19,511 nt of DNA from JAAFJT01 sp043744275 (GTDB taxonomy: Bacteria; Bacteroidota; Bacteroidia; Chitinophagales; Saprospiraceae), in NCBI GenBank assembly GCA_043744275.1, contig JAYTUY010000166.1, positions 1 through 19,511 on the forward strand. The letters run 5' to 3'. Every line of letters starts with the position of its first letter. Within the stretch, counting starts at the first letter, position 1. Shown one piece after another: positions 1-8,382 of this stretch. Made by a program: the position numbers and the translations under genes. The notes beneath the pieces were generated by a model. That model made no database searches. It saw only the letters and a program-made list of their open reading frames with translations, and was not told the origin of the DNA.

Positions 1-216
1 TGATTGGTTCTAAAATAGGTGTAAAAGTGCGAGTCCGCTGGACTCGTAAAATATATGTAAGGTGTTGTATTTCTACAAACGTGCGAGTCCTCTGGACTCT
101 ATATTTATGCCTTAAAAGAGTCCAGAGGACTCTCACGTTTGTAGAAATACAACATCTTAGATATGTTTTACGAGTCCAGCGGACTCGCACTTTTATACCT
201 ATTTTAGAACCAATCA
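1..216. repeat. 216-bp inverted repeat with four internal dyads
   Basis: Positions 1-99 pair with 118-216 with about five mismatches, around an 18-base centre (100-117). Each arm carries two copies of a short dyad GAGTCC-NNN-GGACTC, giving four in all (31-45, 85-99, 118-132, 172-186). The outermost bases are TGATTGGTTCTAAAAT and its complement. Transcribed RNA could fold into one very long hairpin, and the DNA could extrude a cruciform. The arms start at the first base of the window, so the repeat may continue to the left. It has no plausible coding capacity. It could be a MITE or a member of a chromosomal palindromic repeat family; no second copy is present in the window. Confidence 0.9.
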
Positions 217-293
217 ACCCTGCCTTGGGGGTTAGGGGGCAAACGATATATTTTTAACAAATTCATTTATAATCGTTGATAAAATCACTAAAA

Positions 294-305
294 TACTGAG
301 GGGGT
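294..305 (+). repeat. Iterated motif TACTGAGGGGGT, intergenic copy
   Basis: This is one of 17 exact copies of TACTGAGGGG in the window. It lies between the 216-bp inverted repeat and the 3' end of the broken TonB receptor gene. The following bases (CTCAG at 307-311) can pair with CTGAG at 296-300, giving a tiny five-base stem. Function unknown. Confidence 0.9.
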
Positions 306-318
306 GCTCAGCAAACGC

Positions 319-1731
319 TTAAAACTTAAAGCCCCAAGTGGCATAAGGCACAATTGGCAAAAAACTGAATTGTCTAAAAGCAGGCACGTAGCGTATTTTA
401 CCTTGATTATCCGTAATTTTTTTAGAATCTAAGAAAATAGTATAAGGATTGGCTCGGCTATAGGCATTGTACGCGCCAAAATTCCAAGTCCGTGTCCAAT
501 GTTTTTTCTTTTTTGAAAAAGCAAAATTCACATCCAACCGATGATAGGCGGGCATTCTGAAAGCATTTTTATCGCCAGTGATTTCGTATTTTGGATTGTA
601 ACCGTAACCATTATTGAAACGACCTAATGGGTCATTGGGTCCATAAAATACGGTTTCAGGCAGCGATACCGCATTGCCTGTGCCATATACCCACACACCT
701 GAGAGGGTAAATCGCTTAGAAAATTGATGCGTCACCACCAGCGATAAATCATGCCGACGGTCGTATTTAAACGGAAACCATCTGCCTGAATTAATAGCCA
801 AATCTGGATTCTCATTCGCAAATTGTCTATTTGTCCAAGCCAAAGTGTAGCCAATCCAGCCCGTGGTGCGTCCTTCTTTTTTCTGCAAAAAGACTTCGCC
901 GCCGTAGCTATTGCCCTTGCCTTGAGTCACTTTATCTTGCCAATCGGTATCAAATCCTAAGAAACTGGAGCCTTCACGATATGAAATGACATTGTTCATG
1001 CCTTTATAATAGCCTTCAACGCTGATTTCATATTCCTCTTTGATGGTCTTCGCCACGCCCAAAGCCACCTGCCAAGAGTCTTGCGGTTTGAGGCGGTCGG
1101 TACTCGGCACCCATAAATCGGTTGGCAAACCAAAGCCTTCGTTTGTCAATAAATTAATGTATTGATACATCGTTGCAAAAGAGGCTTTTATGGCTATATC
1201 ATTTTTTAACAAATAATTCAAACCAATGCGCGGCTGCACCGAACTATACGTTTTTGACCCCACTGAAAATGCCGAAGCATGAAGCCCAATATTGGCTTTA
1301 AATGCGCCCAATTGAATATCATCTTCGATATAAACATAAGGTTCGGCAGAGCGCAAAGTCTTGACATTGCCCAATGCCGTATCAATTTTTGAATCCTCCG
1401 ATTTGACTTTTACTTGCAAAGCCCCTGGATTGTAGCTGTGCTGAGTCACGCCGCCGCCAAACCGCAAACGGTGCATATTACTGAGGGAGTAGTCAAAATC
1501 CACTTTGCCTCCAAAATCCCGAATGCCTGATCTGTATTTTACACTCGCGTAGGTGAGTTGAGTGTCCCGTTTTTCATCCAAAGAAGTATTCACATTAAAT
1601 TGAAAACGGCTATACGTCAAAGTCGTATTCATAAACAATTTGTTTGAAATAGCATAATTCCAACGGAATGCAGTGGTCAAATTGCCCCAATTCGTACCCC
1701 CCTCAGTAGTGGAGTAGTCTGAGGAGCCTTT
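319..1731 (-). pseudogene. C-terminal barrel part of a TonB-dependent receptor, cut off by an in-frame TGA
   Basis: This frame continues directly from the upstream N-terminal fragment; only the TGA at 1732-1734 separates them (18 codons from that stop to the TTG at 1678-1680). Reading through the stop gives KGSSDYSTTEGGTNWGNLTT, which leads into typical outer-membrane barrel strands (WGNLTTAFRWNYAISNKLF, NTTLTYSRF). It ends at TAA (319-321) with the C-terminal phenylalanine (GFKF) usual for outer-membrane barrels. No ATG lies near the 5' end of this fragment, so separate expression is unlikely. With the N-terminal part it would make a receptor of about 815 residues, a normal length. One copy of the iterated motif (1697-1708) codes for TTEGG about 25 bases after the stop, and a near-copy (TACTGAGGGAGT) lies at 1489-1500. 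Either a recent nonsense mutation or a sequencing error explains the stop. Confidence 0.85.
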
Positions 1732-2769
1732 TCACTGATCCTTAAAATAGACATTCAAACCATCGTCGCCCGTGTAAGCACTCAGATAAATGCGGTGTTT
1801 GTCATTGATTTTATAATTGACTTTGGCATTTAAATCATAAAAATCAAGGCGCAAGCCTAAATCGTTATTAGTGCCATTTCGCTTGTTTTCTTTTCGATTC
1901 ACTGATTTAATAATCGGACGAGCAAGCAAATCAACATACGTTCGCCGACCCGAAACCATAAAAGATGCTTTGTCTTTCACAATCGGACCTTCGTAAGTCA
2001 TCCGCGAAGAGAGCGTGCCGATGCCGCCTTCGCCATGATATTCCTTCAAATTGCCTTCTTTCATATCAATTTCGATGACGGACGACAATCGACCGCCAAA
2101 TCGCGCAGGAAATCCGCCCTTAGTAAGGGTGACATTCCGAATGGCATCGCCATTGAAAACCGAGACAAAACCGCCAATATGCGAGACATTATAAAGCGGC
2201 ACACCGTCGAGCATAATGAGGTTTTGGTCGGGACTGCCGCCGCGCACATACAGCCCGTTTTGACCTTCTCCGCCCGATTTGACGCCCGGCAGCAATTGCA
2301 ATGCCTTCAAAACATCGACTTCGCCAAGCAAAGCGGGCAGTTTTTTGATTTGTTCAATCGGCACGGTCACTTGGCTCATTTGCACTTTGTTCTCAATTCG
2401 GTCTTGCTTTTTAGCAGAAATAGTGACCGTTTCAAGTTCAATAGACTTCAAGCGAAATGTGATGGAGGTGTCGCTTCGCAAGTCCAAATTGAGTTCGAAA
2501 GGCTGATAACCTGCATAACTGACAGTCAATTTCTGTTCACCTTTCGGCAAATTCAAACTGAAAAAACCGTAATTATTGGTCTCCTCGCCAATGCCCAATT
2601 TGGGAGCATACACGATGGCAGAAATGAGCTTTTCGCCCGAAGCACCATCTTCGATATAACCACTCACGACAATGGATTTTTGAGCAAAAAGAAAGAAATT
2701 GGAAAACAAAAAGAAGAGACAGAGCAGCGCATAACGCCGCTGAATAGGGTGTTTGGTAAATGTTAACAT
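1732..2769 (-). CDS. TonB-dependent receptor, N-terminal fragment (signal, regulatory-like domain, plug)
   Basis: The encoded 345 residues are the front of an outer-membrane TonB-dependent receptor. Residues 11-30 form a hydrophobic signal peptide ending FLFAQ. Residues about 33-108 are a carboxypeptidase-regulatory-like beta-sandwich (VVSGYIEDGASGEKLISA, YGFFSLNLP). Residues about 135-240 are the plug (LLPGVKSGGEGQNGLYVRGG, LIMLDGVPLYN, GGFPARFGGRLSS). It stops after GLNVYFKDQ, at the start of the barrel, at an in-frame TGA; the barrel continues in the same frame down to 319. Such receptors import a chelate or oligomer using TonB energy. No SusD-like partner is beside it, so it is not an obvious SusCD pair, and the substrate cannot be told. 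The fragment alone cannot form a pore. The ATG at 2767-2769 directly precedes the signal peptide. Confidence 0.85.
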   Translation of the reverse strand: MLTFTKHPIQRRYALLCLFFLFSNFFLFAQKSIVVSGYIEDGASGEKLISAIVYAPKLGIGEETNNYGFFSLNLPKGEQKLTVSYAGYQPFELNLDLRSDTSITFRLKSIELETVTISAKKQDRIENKVQMSQVTVPIEQIKKLPALLGEVDVLKALQLLPGVKSGGEGQNGLYVRGGSPDQNLIMLDGVPLYNVSHIGGFVSVFNGDAIRNVTLTKGGFPARFGGRLSSVIEIDMKEGNLKEYHGEGGIGTLSSRMTYEGPIVKDKASFMVSGRRTYVDLLARPIIKSVNRKENKRNGTNNDLGLRLDFYDLNAKVNYKINDKHRIYLSAYTGDDGLNVYFKDQ

Positions 2770-2973
2770 TAGAAACAGGGTGGGTTTTGAAATTGAAAAT
2801 AATAAAGTTTTAAGGTGTGTCGAGTGTTGAACGCTTCGTGTTCATATTCTGTTAACGTTTAATTTTGGAAATTGTGTTGAATGTTTAAAATTTAACATAT
2901 TGATTGTAGTATTTAGTGTTTTTTAATATTTTTAACGCTGCATTTTTAAAGAGTAAACAAGAATATTCCTAAA

Positions 2974-3010
2974 ATAGCTTTGCGAAGATTTCTTGTGCTC
3001 GCAAAGCTAT
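2974..3010 (-). terminator. Rho-independent terminator of the SNF2 gene
   Basis: A perfect 12-bp stem (ATAGCTTTGCGA at 2974-2985 with TCGCAAAGCTAT at 2999-3010) and a 13-base loop lie 36 bases after the stop codon of the minus-strand helicase. On the minus strand the stem runs into TTTT. The position fits transcription termination before the TonB receptor promoter region. Confidence 0.75.
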
Positions 3011-3046
3011 AAGTTATTGAAAATCATTATAGTAAATATTTGAATT

Positions 3047-5713
3047 TTACTTCATCAAACCCCCAAACAAACTACCCAAAACTGCCAACGCATTGCTCAC
3101 AACTTCTTGATTTTCAATCGGTATCTGCAAATATGTTTTACCCGAAACCTCATCTTTTTTTACGATAGAAGACACCAATTCCTGCGTTTTTTCAGCACTT
3201 TTCAAGGTTTGAGCTAAATTGGTGAAAAAATTCATACCTGTTTGAATCAACTCTTGCGGACTACTGATGGATGAACTCGAAGGACTCGGCACAGGGCTGT
3301 GAGGTTCAGAAACGAGATCATGGAGTTTGTTAGGATTTGAACTTTGTGGCTCTGAATCTGGCTCGTGCTTTTGTGGAACATCTGGTTTTTTAGCAGCAGA
3401 TGGTTGTGGTGACGGTGTCATATCAACGTCCTCGAAAGTTTCTGCCAACGCAGGTTCGGGCGCAGTGACCCCCTCAGTAGGAACGCCTATTTCCACGTCA
3501 TCGGCTTCTTCCGCTTGGTTTGTAGCAGCTTCTGTATCGTGTAAAACATTGGCAGTCGTGGTAGCAAGTGATTCCACATTTTCCATAAAACGGCGGAACT
3601 TGCTTTCAGACATAAATATCGTATCATCGCCCTCTGGGTCAAGTACCCCTTTAGCCATTTCGCCTTTAAATTCCAACACACCCAACATCCGATGCTCGAT
3701 AGTTTGAGCCGCTACCATATTAATAACCGTGACGTTTTTCTCTTGACCCATCCGATAAATACGCCCAACCCGTTGCTCCAAAACGGCTGGATTCCACGGC
3801 ACATCGAGGTTAATCATGAGCGATGCGGATTGCAAATTTAAGCCAACACCGCCTGCATCGGTCGATAAAAATACGCGACAATCAGCATCATTTTGAAAGT
3901 CATCCAACAGTTTCGCTCTATTTTTAGAATGAATACCGCCGTGCAAACTTGAAAACCCAATGCCACGTTCCTCCAACTCCTGCGCCACCAAGCGAGTCAT
4001 GCGTTCCCATTGACTAAAAACCACGACTTTCAGGCTTTCATCAGTCAAGGCTTCTTCCAAAATGCACATCAATTCAGTAATTTTAGTATCAAAACGAGTC
4101 TTTTGATCTAAAATAAAAGTACTATCGCAAACCATCCTCATTTGACTCAAGCAGAGCATGAGCCGCATCCTGTCTTGCTCATTGAGGAAATGAAAACGCT
4201 GCCATTTGGCTACCAATTGAGTGACTGTATTGCCCAATTCGTTGTGCATATCCATTTGCTCCTTCGTCATGGGTACGAAAAGGGTCTTATCCATGCGCTT
4301 TGGCAAGTCTTTCAATACCTCTTTTTTCACTCGGCGAATCATACATTCGCTCAAAACTGAACTAATTTCCTTCAAATTTCGGAAACCCACCACTCGAGCA
4401 TTGGCATCCGTAATCTGATAACGGTCGAGGAAACGATATAAAGGCGGCAGCTTAAATTGATCAATAAATTGCACAATACTGTACAATTCGTCGAGCTTAT
4501 TTTCCAAAGGTGTGCCTGTCAAGACGAAAGAATAGGGGGCTTGCACTTGCTTGAGCCGTGCGCTCACTTTCGTGCGAAAGTTCTTAATTCGTTGTGCTTC
4601 ATCAAGGATAATCAAGTCAGGTTTCAAGATGTCGTTGATATATTCAGCATCATTCACCACCACATTATAGCTCATTATTTCATACAGCGCATCGGAAGTG
4701 CCGTATTGTTTGCGCCGATAAAGCATCGTCCCTTCCACCACATTGACGGTATTATCTGAGAATTTTTCAATCTCCGTTTTCCATTGATATTTCAATGAAG
4801 TCGGGCATATAACCAATATCTTTTTGATGCCCAATTCCTTCTTATAAATCTCAGCCGCCGCAATCGCTTGTACGGTTTTACCCAAACCCATTTCATCCGC
4901 AATCAAGCAACGCCCTGTATGAGCCGCAAAGAAAGCCCCCGTTTTTTGATAAGGGAATAGATTGATTTTCAATAAGTTATCAAAATAAGTATCATTAAAA
5001 TTATTAGGCAATTTCTCTTTCAAAATGCCCTGTCTTCTACTGTCTTCACGTTGTTGGAGTATGAAATCAAAGGCATCTGGCGTGCATCTAAATGCTTCAT
5101 GAATGGCTTTTCCTTCTTGAATAATCGTATCAAATTGAGGTGAAACATTGTCGAGGATGACCCCCTCAGTATTGAAGTACTTTTTCGCCCAATGAGTGAA
5201 AGCCGCCTCCTGTTCCGAGCCGATGCAGAGCCGAATCTGTCTTCCGTTTTTATAGTCCAAATAAATGAAAGATTCCGCCTGATGGAAGTCCGATTTGAGC
5301 AATTTTTTATTACCTCTGATAGATGAAATATGCTTCAAAGTAGCACTGATATGCTTACAAATCCCTAACCGATTGGTTCTAAAATCATGGCAAGTGCAGG
5401 TGTTGCCCGCTCTAAAAAGGGTGGGCTTCGGCATTTTGAGAAACCGACTTTCACCACTTCTAATCGTGACTTGATACCCACTATGAGCATCAGGATTCAA
5501 GACTTTAAATTCAGAAAATGCCTTGTGAGAGCCTGTATTAATCACCTCAAAAGGATTTTCTTCACCAAATTTTTTACGTAAAACAAATTGCCATGCATCC
5601 AATTCAAGATTTTCAGGACGGCGATGATAGGATACTTTATCTGCCTCTTTCTTTTTGTTCTTTTTTTTAGCTCCTTTAGTGGGTGCTTTCTTTTTCGTTT
5701 TAATCTCTTCCAT
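3047..5713 (-). CDS. SNF2-family helicase with SWIM zinc finger
   Basis: This 888-residue protein is a DNA-dependent ATPase of the SWI2/SNF2 superfamily. A lysine-rich N-terminus (1-27) precedes a SWIM zinc finger with C106-x-C108 and C119-x-H121. The helicase core has Walker A DEMGLGKT (273-280), box II DEAQ (371-374), TGTPLEN (399-405), STDAGGVGLNL (617-627) and motif VI QRVGRIYRMGQ (647-657). A proline- and serine-rich linker (about 740-825) is followed by a Phe/Leu-rich tail. Relatives remodel protein-DNA complexes or act near RNA polymerase like RapA; the exact target is unknown. Two copies of the iterated motif fall inside it, coding for NTEGV (5161-5171) and PTEGV (3469-3479). The ATG at 5711-5713 is the only sensible start. 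It could be monocistronic, with the terminator at 2974-3010. Confidence 0.93.
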   Translation of the reverse strand: MEEIKTKKKAPTKGAKKKNKKKEADKVSYHRRPENLELDAWQFVLRKKFGEENPFEVINTGSHKAFSEFKVLNPDAHSGYQVTIRSGESRFLKMPKPTLFRAGNTCTCHDFRTNRLGICKHISATLKHISSIRGNKKLLKSDFHQAESFIYLDYKNGRQIRLCIGSEQEAAFTHWAKKYFNTEGVILDNVSPQFDTIIQEGKAIHEAFRCTPDAFDFILQQREDSRRQGILKEKLPNNFNDTYFDNLLKINLFPYQKTGAFFAAHTGRCLIADEMGLGKTVQAIAAAEIYKKELGIKKILVICPTSLKYQWKTEIEKFSDNTVNVVEGTMLYRRKQYGTSDALYEIMSYNVVVNDAEYINDILKPDLIILDEAQRIKNFRTKVSARLKQVQAPYSFVLTGTPLENKLDELYSIVQFIDQFKLPPLYRFLDRYQITDANARVVGFRNLKEISSVLSECMIRRVKKEVLKDLPKRMDKTLFVPMTKEQMDMHNELGNTVTQLVAKWQRFHFLNEQDRMRLMLCLSQMRMVCDSTFILDQKTRFDTKITELMCILEEALTDESLKVVVFSQWERMTRLVAQELEERGIGFSSLHGGIHSKNRAKLLDDFQNDADCRVFLSTDAGGVGLNLQSASLMINLDVPWNPAVLEQRVGRIYRMGQEKNVTVINMVAAQTIEHRMLGVLEFKGEMAKGVLDPEGDDTIFMSESKFRRFMENVESLATTTANVLHDTEAATNQAEEADDVEIGVPTEGVTAPEPALAETFEDVDMTPSPQPSAAKKPDVPQKHEPDSEPQSSNPNKLHDLVSEPHSPVPSPSSSSISSPQELIQTGMNFFTNLAQTLKSAEKTQELVSSIVKKDEVSGKTYLQIPIENQEVVSNALAVLGSLFGGLMK

Positions 5714-5816
5714 AACTAAGCTGTTTTTTATTACAATTTAAAACTTGGCTAAGTTAAAAGATTCAATAGGAAAGGAACGAATTTTTTTTATTTGCTTAGA
5801 TGAAAATAGGTATTTA

Positions 5817-6494
5817 TTAATTTTTTTCAATCTCTATATGACGATTTTGTAAATCATCAACAAATATCTTTAGGCTTGGATTTAAATCATAAAGTCGTAT
5901 TAATTCTTTATGTTTCTTCAACGGTTCTGATGCTTCTCGATAATAATGAGGGTCTTTTGCTTTAATATAAAATTTATGTCCAGCTTTTTGTAAACCTTCA
6001 TTCAAAGTATCTATACAATTCTCAGTTTTAGCAGCTTTAGTTTTTAAAGAAGGAAAGTAAAAAGGCAAAAGCCAACATTCAATAGCATTAATAGAAATAG
6101 CAAATAGGATTTTATGTTGAAATTGCTCATAAAAGTCTGAAGTCATTAAATCTATTAGCTTGTTTTTGACAATTTCAATAGTTTCTTCTAAATTGGCTTG
6201 TTGTAAATTCAAACGGTATTTTTCGGGAACACTGTCGCCATTCAAAGTATCGGTATCAATCTGAACAATAACATAATCTTTAGTAGCAACTGCCACTTTG
6301 AAAATATTGGTTTGACAATATTCAAAAACTTCAATCCAATTGGCTTGACCGATATAACGATTTTCATCAGTTGTATCTCGAAGCGGTTGTAATGGTTCTA
6401 CTGGAATATTTTTATTATTGAAAAATCCGAACAAAAGATTTTCTAAAACAATTTGGTCGGAGATACCCTCGGTGACTAATCCAAACTCTATCAT
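5817..6494 (-). CDS. TOPRIM-like protein, partner of the upstream ATPase (possible anti-phage effector)
   Basis: The 225-residue product shows the marks of a TOPRIM nuclease fold: a strand ending in VTEG with Glu9, a second strand VIVQID followed by D80 and D82, and the IECWLLP segment (138-144) that recalls the E-x-W-L-L motif of DUF4276, DUF4435 and RloB-like proteins. The gene starts three bases after the stop of the ATPase gene, so the two are almost surely co-translated. In PARIS (AriA/AriB) and AbiL/RloAB-type systems an SMC-like ATPase holds or activates a TOPRIM effector that attacks nucleic acid after phage infection. That role here is inferred from the fold and gene pairing. I cannot tell which of these families is closest. 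The ATG at 6492-6494 is well placed for translational coupling. Confidence 0.65.
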   Translation of the reverse strand: MIEFGLVTEGISDQIVLENLLFGFFNNKNIPVEPLQPLRDTTDENRYIGQANWIEVFEYCQTNIFKVAVATKDYVIVQIDTDTLNGDSVPEKYRLNLQQANLEETIEIVKNKLIDLMTSDFYEQFQHKILFAISINAIECWLLPFYFPSLKTKAAKTENCIDTLNEGLQKAGHKFYIKAKDPHYYREASEPLKKHKELIRLYDLNPSLKIFVDDLQNRHIEIEKN

Positions 6495-6497
6495 GCT

Positions 6498-7565
6498 TTA
6501 AAAATTTTTAGGTAATCCGCCAATTAAACCTTTTAAGAACATTTCAGACAATGGCATTGGGGTAATGCCTTCAGGCAATTCTTTCTTGAAAACCCGCTTA
6601 ACCTTAGTATGTCCATCTGCATTTCGATAGACGACAAACAATCGTTGGTCGTCATCATTAAGGTCTAATCCATCCAATACTGAGGGGTTGTGTGTAGTTA
6701 AAATGGCTTGTTTATCGTGTTCCTTCGCCAGTTTTGCTAATACCTTTATCAATTCACGACCTAATTTTGGATTCATAGCATTGTCTATATTGTCAATGGC
6801 GAAAAATTTAGGTGTTACATCGCTAATGAAAAGAGTCAGATAAAATAGCAAATATAAAATACCTTCATTAGCACTGCGTTGATTAATATATTGCAAACCT
6901 TCTGCAAGATTTGAATCCTTAAAATCAAGACGGCGTTCAGCGTACATTAAATCATTAGAAATTTCGAAGCTTTCAAACCAATCTATTAGCTGTAAGAGTT
7001 GATTAATTTTATCAGAGTGTTTTGGTTTTTCTTTAATCGTTTTTTGTAAAAGCTTAAATAAACCTTCACCGTGAACTCCTAATGGTTTAACTTGACCTTC
7101 TTCTGTGAAATTTCTGAGATAAGTATTTTCAGGCGCATAAATTATAAAAGGGAAAAGGTTACTTTGTTCATTAAATTTTCCTGATTTTATGGATTTGGAA
7201 TTGTTAAAAGATTTGGTTTCTTCCGAGAATTCAGCCAAATCAATTGACTTCTTAACCTCCCATCCACCTTTATTTATTTCTACAGAAATAGGTGCCCCAT
7301 TTTCGGAAAAAGTAATTATTACAGAAGCAGTATTATTTTTTTTAAATGCTGAAGGCATATAAACATCATCTTCTACTCTTACACCCCGTGCATACAAAAA
7401 TTCAGTATCTAATTTGCTTTCTATTGTAGCACTACCTATGGCTATCCCCTCCAAAATATTCGATTTCCCACTCCCATTAGCCCCAATAAAAACATTCAAT
7501 CGCCCCAATTCCAAATTGAGTGACTGGATGGATTTAAAATTTTCTATTTTTATTTCTTTTATCAT
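6498..7565 (-). CDS. SMC/RecF-like AAA ATPase (AAA_21/AAA_15 type), first gene of ATPase-TOPRIM pair
   Basis: The 355-residue protein begins IKEIKIENFKSIQSLNLELG, the classic RecF/OLD-type first strand, followed by Walker A GANGSGKS (28-35). A signature-like helix, RSANEGILYLL, lies at 230-240. The Walker B strand FFAID (254-258) is followed by Asn259 where the catalytic Glu of ABC ATPases usually sits. The switch region is LTTHNPSVLDGL (289-300) with His292. It is too short for a long coiled coil, like the ATPase subunits of two-gene defence systems. It is the first gene of an operon with the TOPRIM-like gene and has a convincing promoter at 7585-7616. A copy of the iterated motif (6678-6688, opposite strand) codes for the NPSVL of the conserved switch segment. 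General DNA-repair use cannot be excluded. Confidence 0.8.
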   Translation of the reverse strand: MIKEIKIENFKSIQSLNLELGRLNVFIGANGSGKSNILEGIAIGSATIESKLDTEFLYARGVRVEDDVYMPSAFKKNNTASVIITFSENGAPISVEINKGGWEVKKSIDLAEFSEETKSFNNSKSIKSGKFNEQSNLFPFIIYAPENTYLRNFTEEGQVKPLGVHGEGLFKLLQKTIKEKPKHSDKINQLLQLIDWFESFEISNDLMYAERRLDFKDSNLAEGLQYINQRSANEGILYLLFYLTLFISDVTPKFFAIDNIDNAMNPKLGRELIKVLAKLAKEHDKQAILTTHNPSVLDGLDLNDDDQRLFVVYRNADGHTKVKRVFKKELPEGITPMPLSEMFLKGLIGGLPKNF

Positions 7566-7584
7566 TTTAAAATTAAGTTGTGAA

Positions 7585-7616
7585 CAAAGGTAAACAGCCC
7601 CCTCAGTATTTTCAAA
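7585..7616 (-). promoter_or_regulatory. Bacteroidota-type promoter of the ATPase-TOPRIM operon
   Basis: Read on the minus strand there is TTTG (7613-7616), a 20-base spacer and TACCTTTG (7585-7592), matching the TTTG / TAnnTTTG promoter consensus of this phylum, with the ATG about 20 bases downstream. The spacer contains an iterated motif copy (7598-7608), so a protein bound there would cover the promoter. Confidence 0.7.
7598..7608 (-). repeat. Iterated motif copy within the ATPase promoter spacer
   Basis: The minus-strand word is TACTGAGGGGG followed by C. It lies between the -33 and -7 elements of the promoter driving the ATPase-TOPRIM genes. Confidence 0.9.
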
Positions 7617-7707
7617 AAAAACATGAAATTAGGTTTTTTAAAAATGAATCAAACTACTCAAACGATGTATTTTTACAAGTTTTTAAAAATATACCAACAT
7701 CTAAACA

Positions 7708-7719
7708 CCCCCCTCAGTA
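7708..7719 (-). repeat. Iterated motif copy in the divergent intergenic region
   Basis: Six C followed by TCAGTA on the plus strand (TACTGAGGGGGG on the minus). It is the second copy in this 223-bp divergent region, 110 bases from and in the same orientation as the copy at 7598. Its last two bases are the first two of a TATCTTTG element (7718-7725). Confidence 0.9.
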
Positions 7720-7725
7720 TCTTTG
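7718..7725 (+). promoter_or_regulatory. Possible -7 element before the methyltransferase gene
   Basis: TATCTTTG matches TAnnTTTG and lies 63 bases before the ATG at 7789. I see no TTTG at the expected distance upstream, so support is partial. Confidence 0.35.
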
Positions 7726-7788
7726 TAAAACCTTTATCAAAAAAGCAAACAAAATCCACAAATAAAGGAAGGAGATTAAAATAAATGA

Positions 7789-8346
7789 ATGAATACCACA
7801 CTCTCATTTTTTAAGGAAAGCCTACGCAATTTACGGACAACGGGTGCCATTGTGAGAAGCTCTAAATTTCTTGTACGCGAGATGTTGAAGCCGATTGATT
7901 TCAAAAATGCTAAAGTCATTGTTGAAATGGGCGCAGGCGATGGGGTCATGACTTTTGAGATTTTGAAAAACTTATCTCCAACGGCTCGCTTGCTGTGTTT
8001 TGAAATCAACCCACAATTTTGCGAAATACTGAGAGGTATAAAAGATGAGCGTTTTGTCCTCATCGAAGACTCCGCCGAAATGCTCGCTGCTCATATGCGC
8101 CGCCTGCATATAAAAGAAGTCGATTATATTATTTCCGCTATTCCTTTCGTCGCTCTATCTGATGAATTATCTTACTCGATTGTGAGAGGTTGTTTTAAAG
8201 CATTGAAAAAGAAAGGTTTATATATTCAATTTCATTATTCTACGTTAATTAAAAAAATGTACACCAGCATTTTTGGCAATATTGACATCAACTTTGTAGC
8301 ACTCAATATTCCACCTGCTTTCGTCATGATTTGCGAAAAAAAATAA
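7789..8346 (+). CDS. SAM-dependent methyltransferase, phospholipid N-methyltransferase-like
   Basis: The 185-residue product has a class I methyltransferase fold. Motif I is VIVEMGAGDG (about 43-52) for binding S-adenosylmethionine, and the acidic end of the second strand is LLCFEIN. The overall pattern, with SAIPFVALSD (catalytic-loop region) and a C-terminal NIPPAFVMICEKK, resembles bacterial phospholipid N-methyltransferases (COG3963, PmtA type) and more distantly rRNA adenine dimethylases. If so, it would methylate phosphatidylethanolamine at the inner membrane. I chose the ATG at 7789 because a purine-rich AAGGAAGGAG lies at 7765-7774; an ATG four bases earlier is in another frame and soon stops. 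A degenerate iterated motif (TACTGAGAGG) lies at 8027-8036. The radical SAM gene follows after 36 bases and is probably co-transcribed. Confidence 0.7.
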   Translation: MNTTLSFFKESLRNLRTTGAIVRSSKFLVREMLKPIDFKNAKVIVEMGAGDGVMTFEILKNLSPTARLLCFEINPQFCEILRGIKDERFVLIEDSAEMLAAHMRRLHIKEVDYIISAIPFVALSDELSYSIVRGCFKALKKKGLYIQFHYSTLIKKMYTSIFGNIDINFVALNIPPAFVMICEKK

Positions 8347-8382
8347 CGCCATTAACAACATCCACCTGCCTATTATATCAAT

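Noticed and set aside
27..257. Open frame across the 216-bp inverted repeat
   Set aside because: It is a by-product of the repeat, rich in Arg and Thr, without a motif, and would not be expressed as a gene on the evidence here.
2035..2766. Long plus-strand open frame opposite the TonB receptor gene
   Set aside because: It lies antisense to a well-recognised gene with signal peptide and plug motifs. Its product shows no domain and it has no plausible promoter.
319..2769. Stop-codon recoding (TGA as a sense codon) to explain the split receptor
   Set aside because: TGA serves as the end of several other genes here at the expected protein lengths, for example at 15695-15697 and 18908-18910.
5371..5385. 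15-base match GATTGGTTCTAAAAT between the SNF2 gene and the ends of the 216-bp inverted repeat (2-16 and 201-215)
   Set aside because: In the SNF2 gene these bases encode the FRTN segment of the SWIM finger, where the residues look family-conserved, and the match does not extend beyond 15 bases. Chance plus AT-rich composition is enough; no shared element can be claimed.
7580..7765. Open frame in the divergent region between the ATPase and methyltransferase genes
   Set aside because: It overlaps the ATPase promoter and two iterated motif copies and has no recognisable protein feature.
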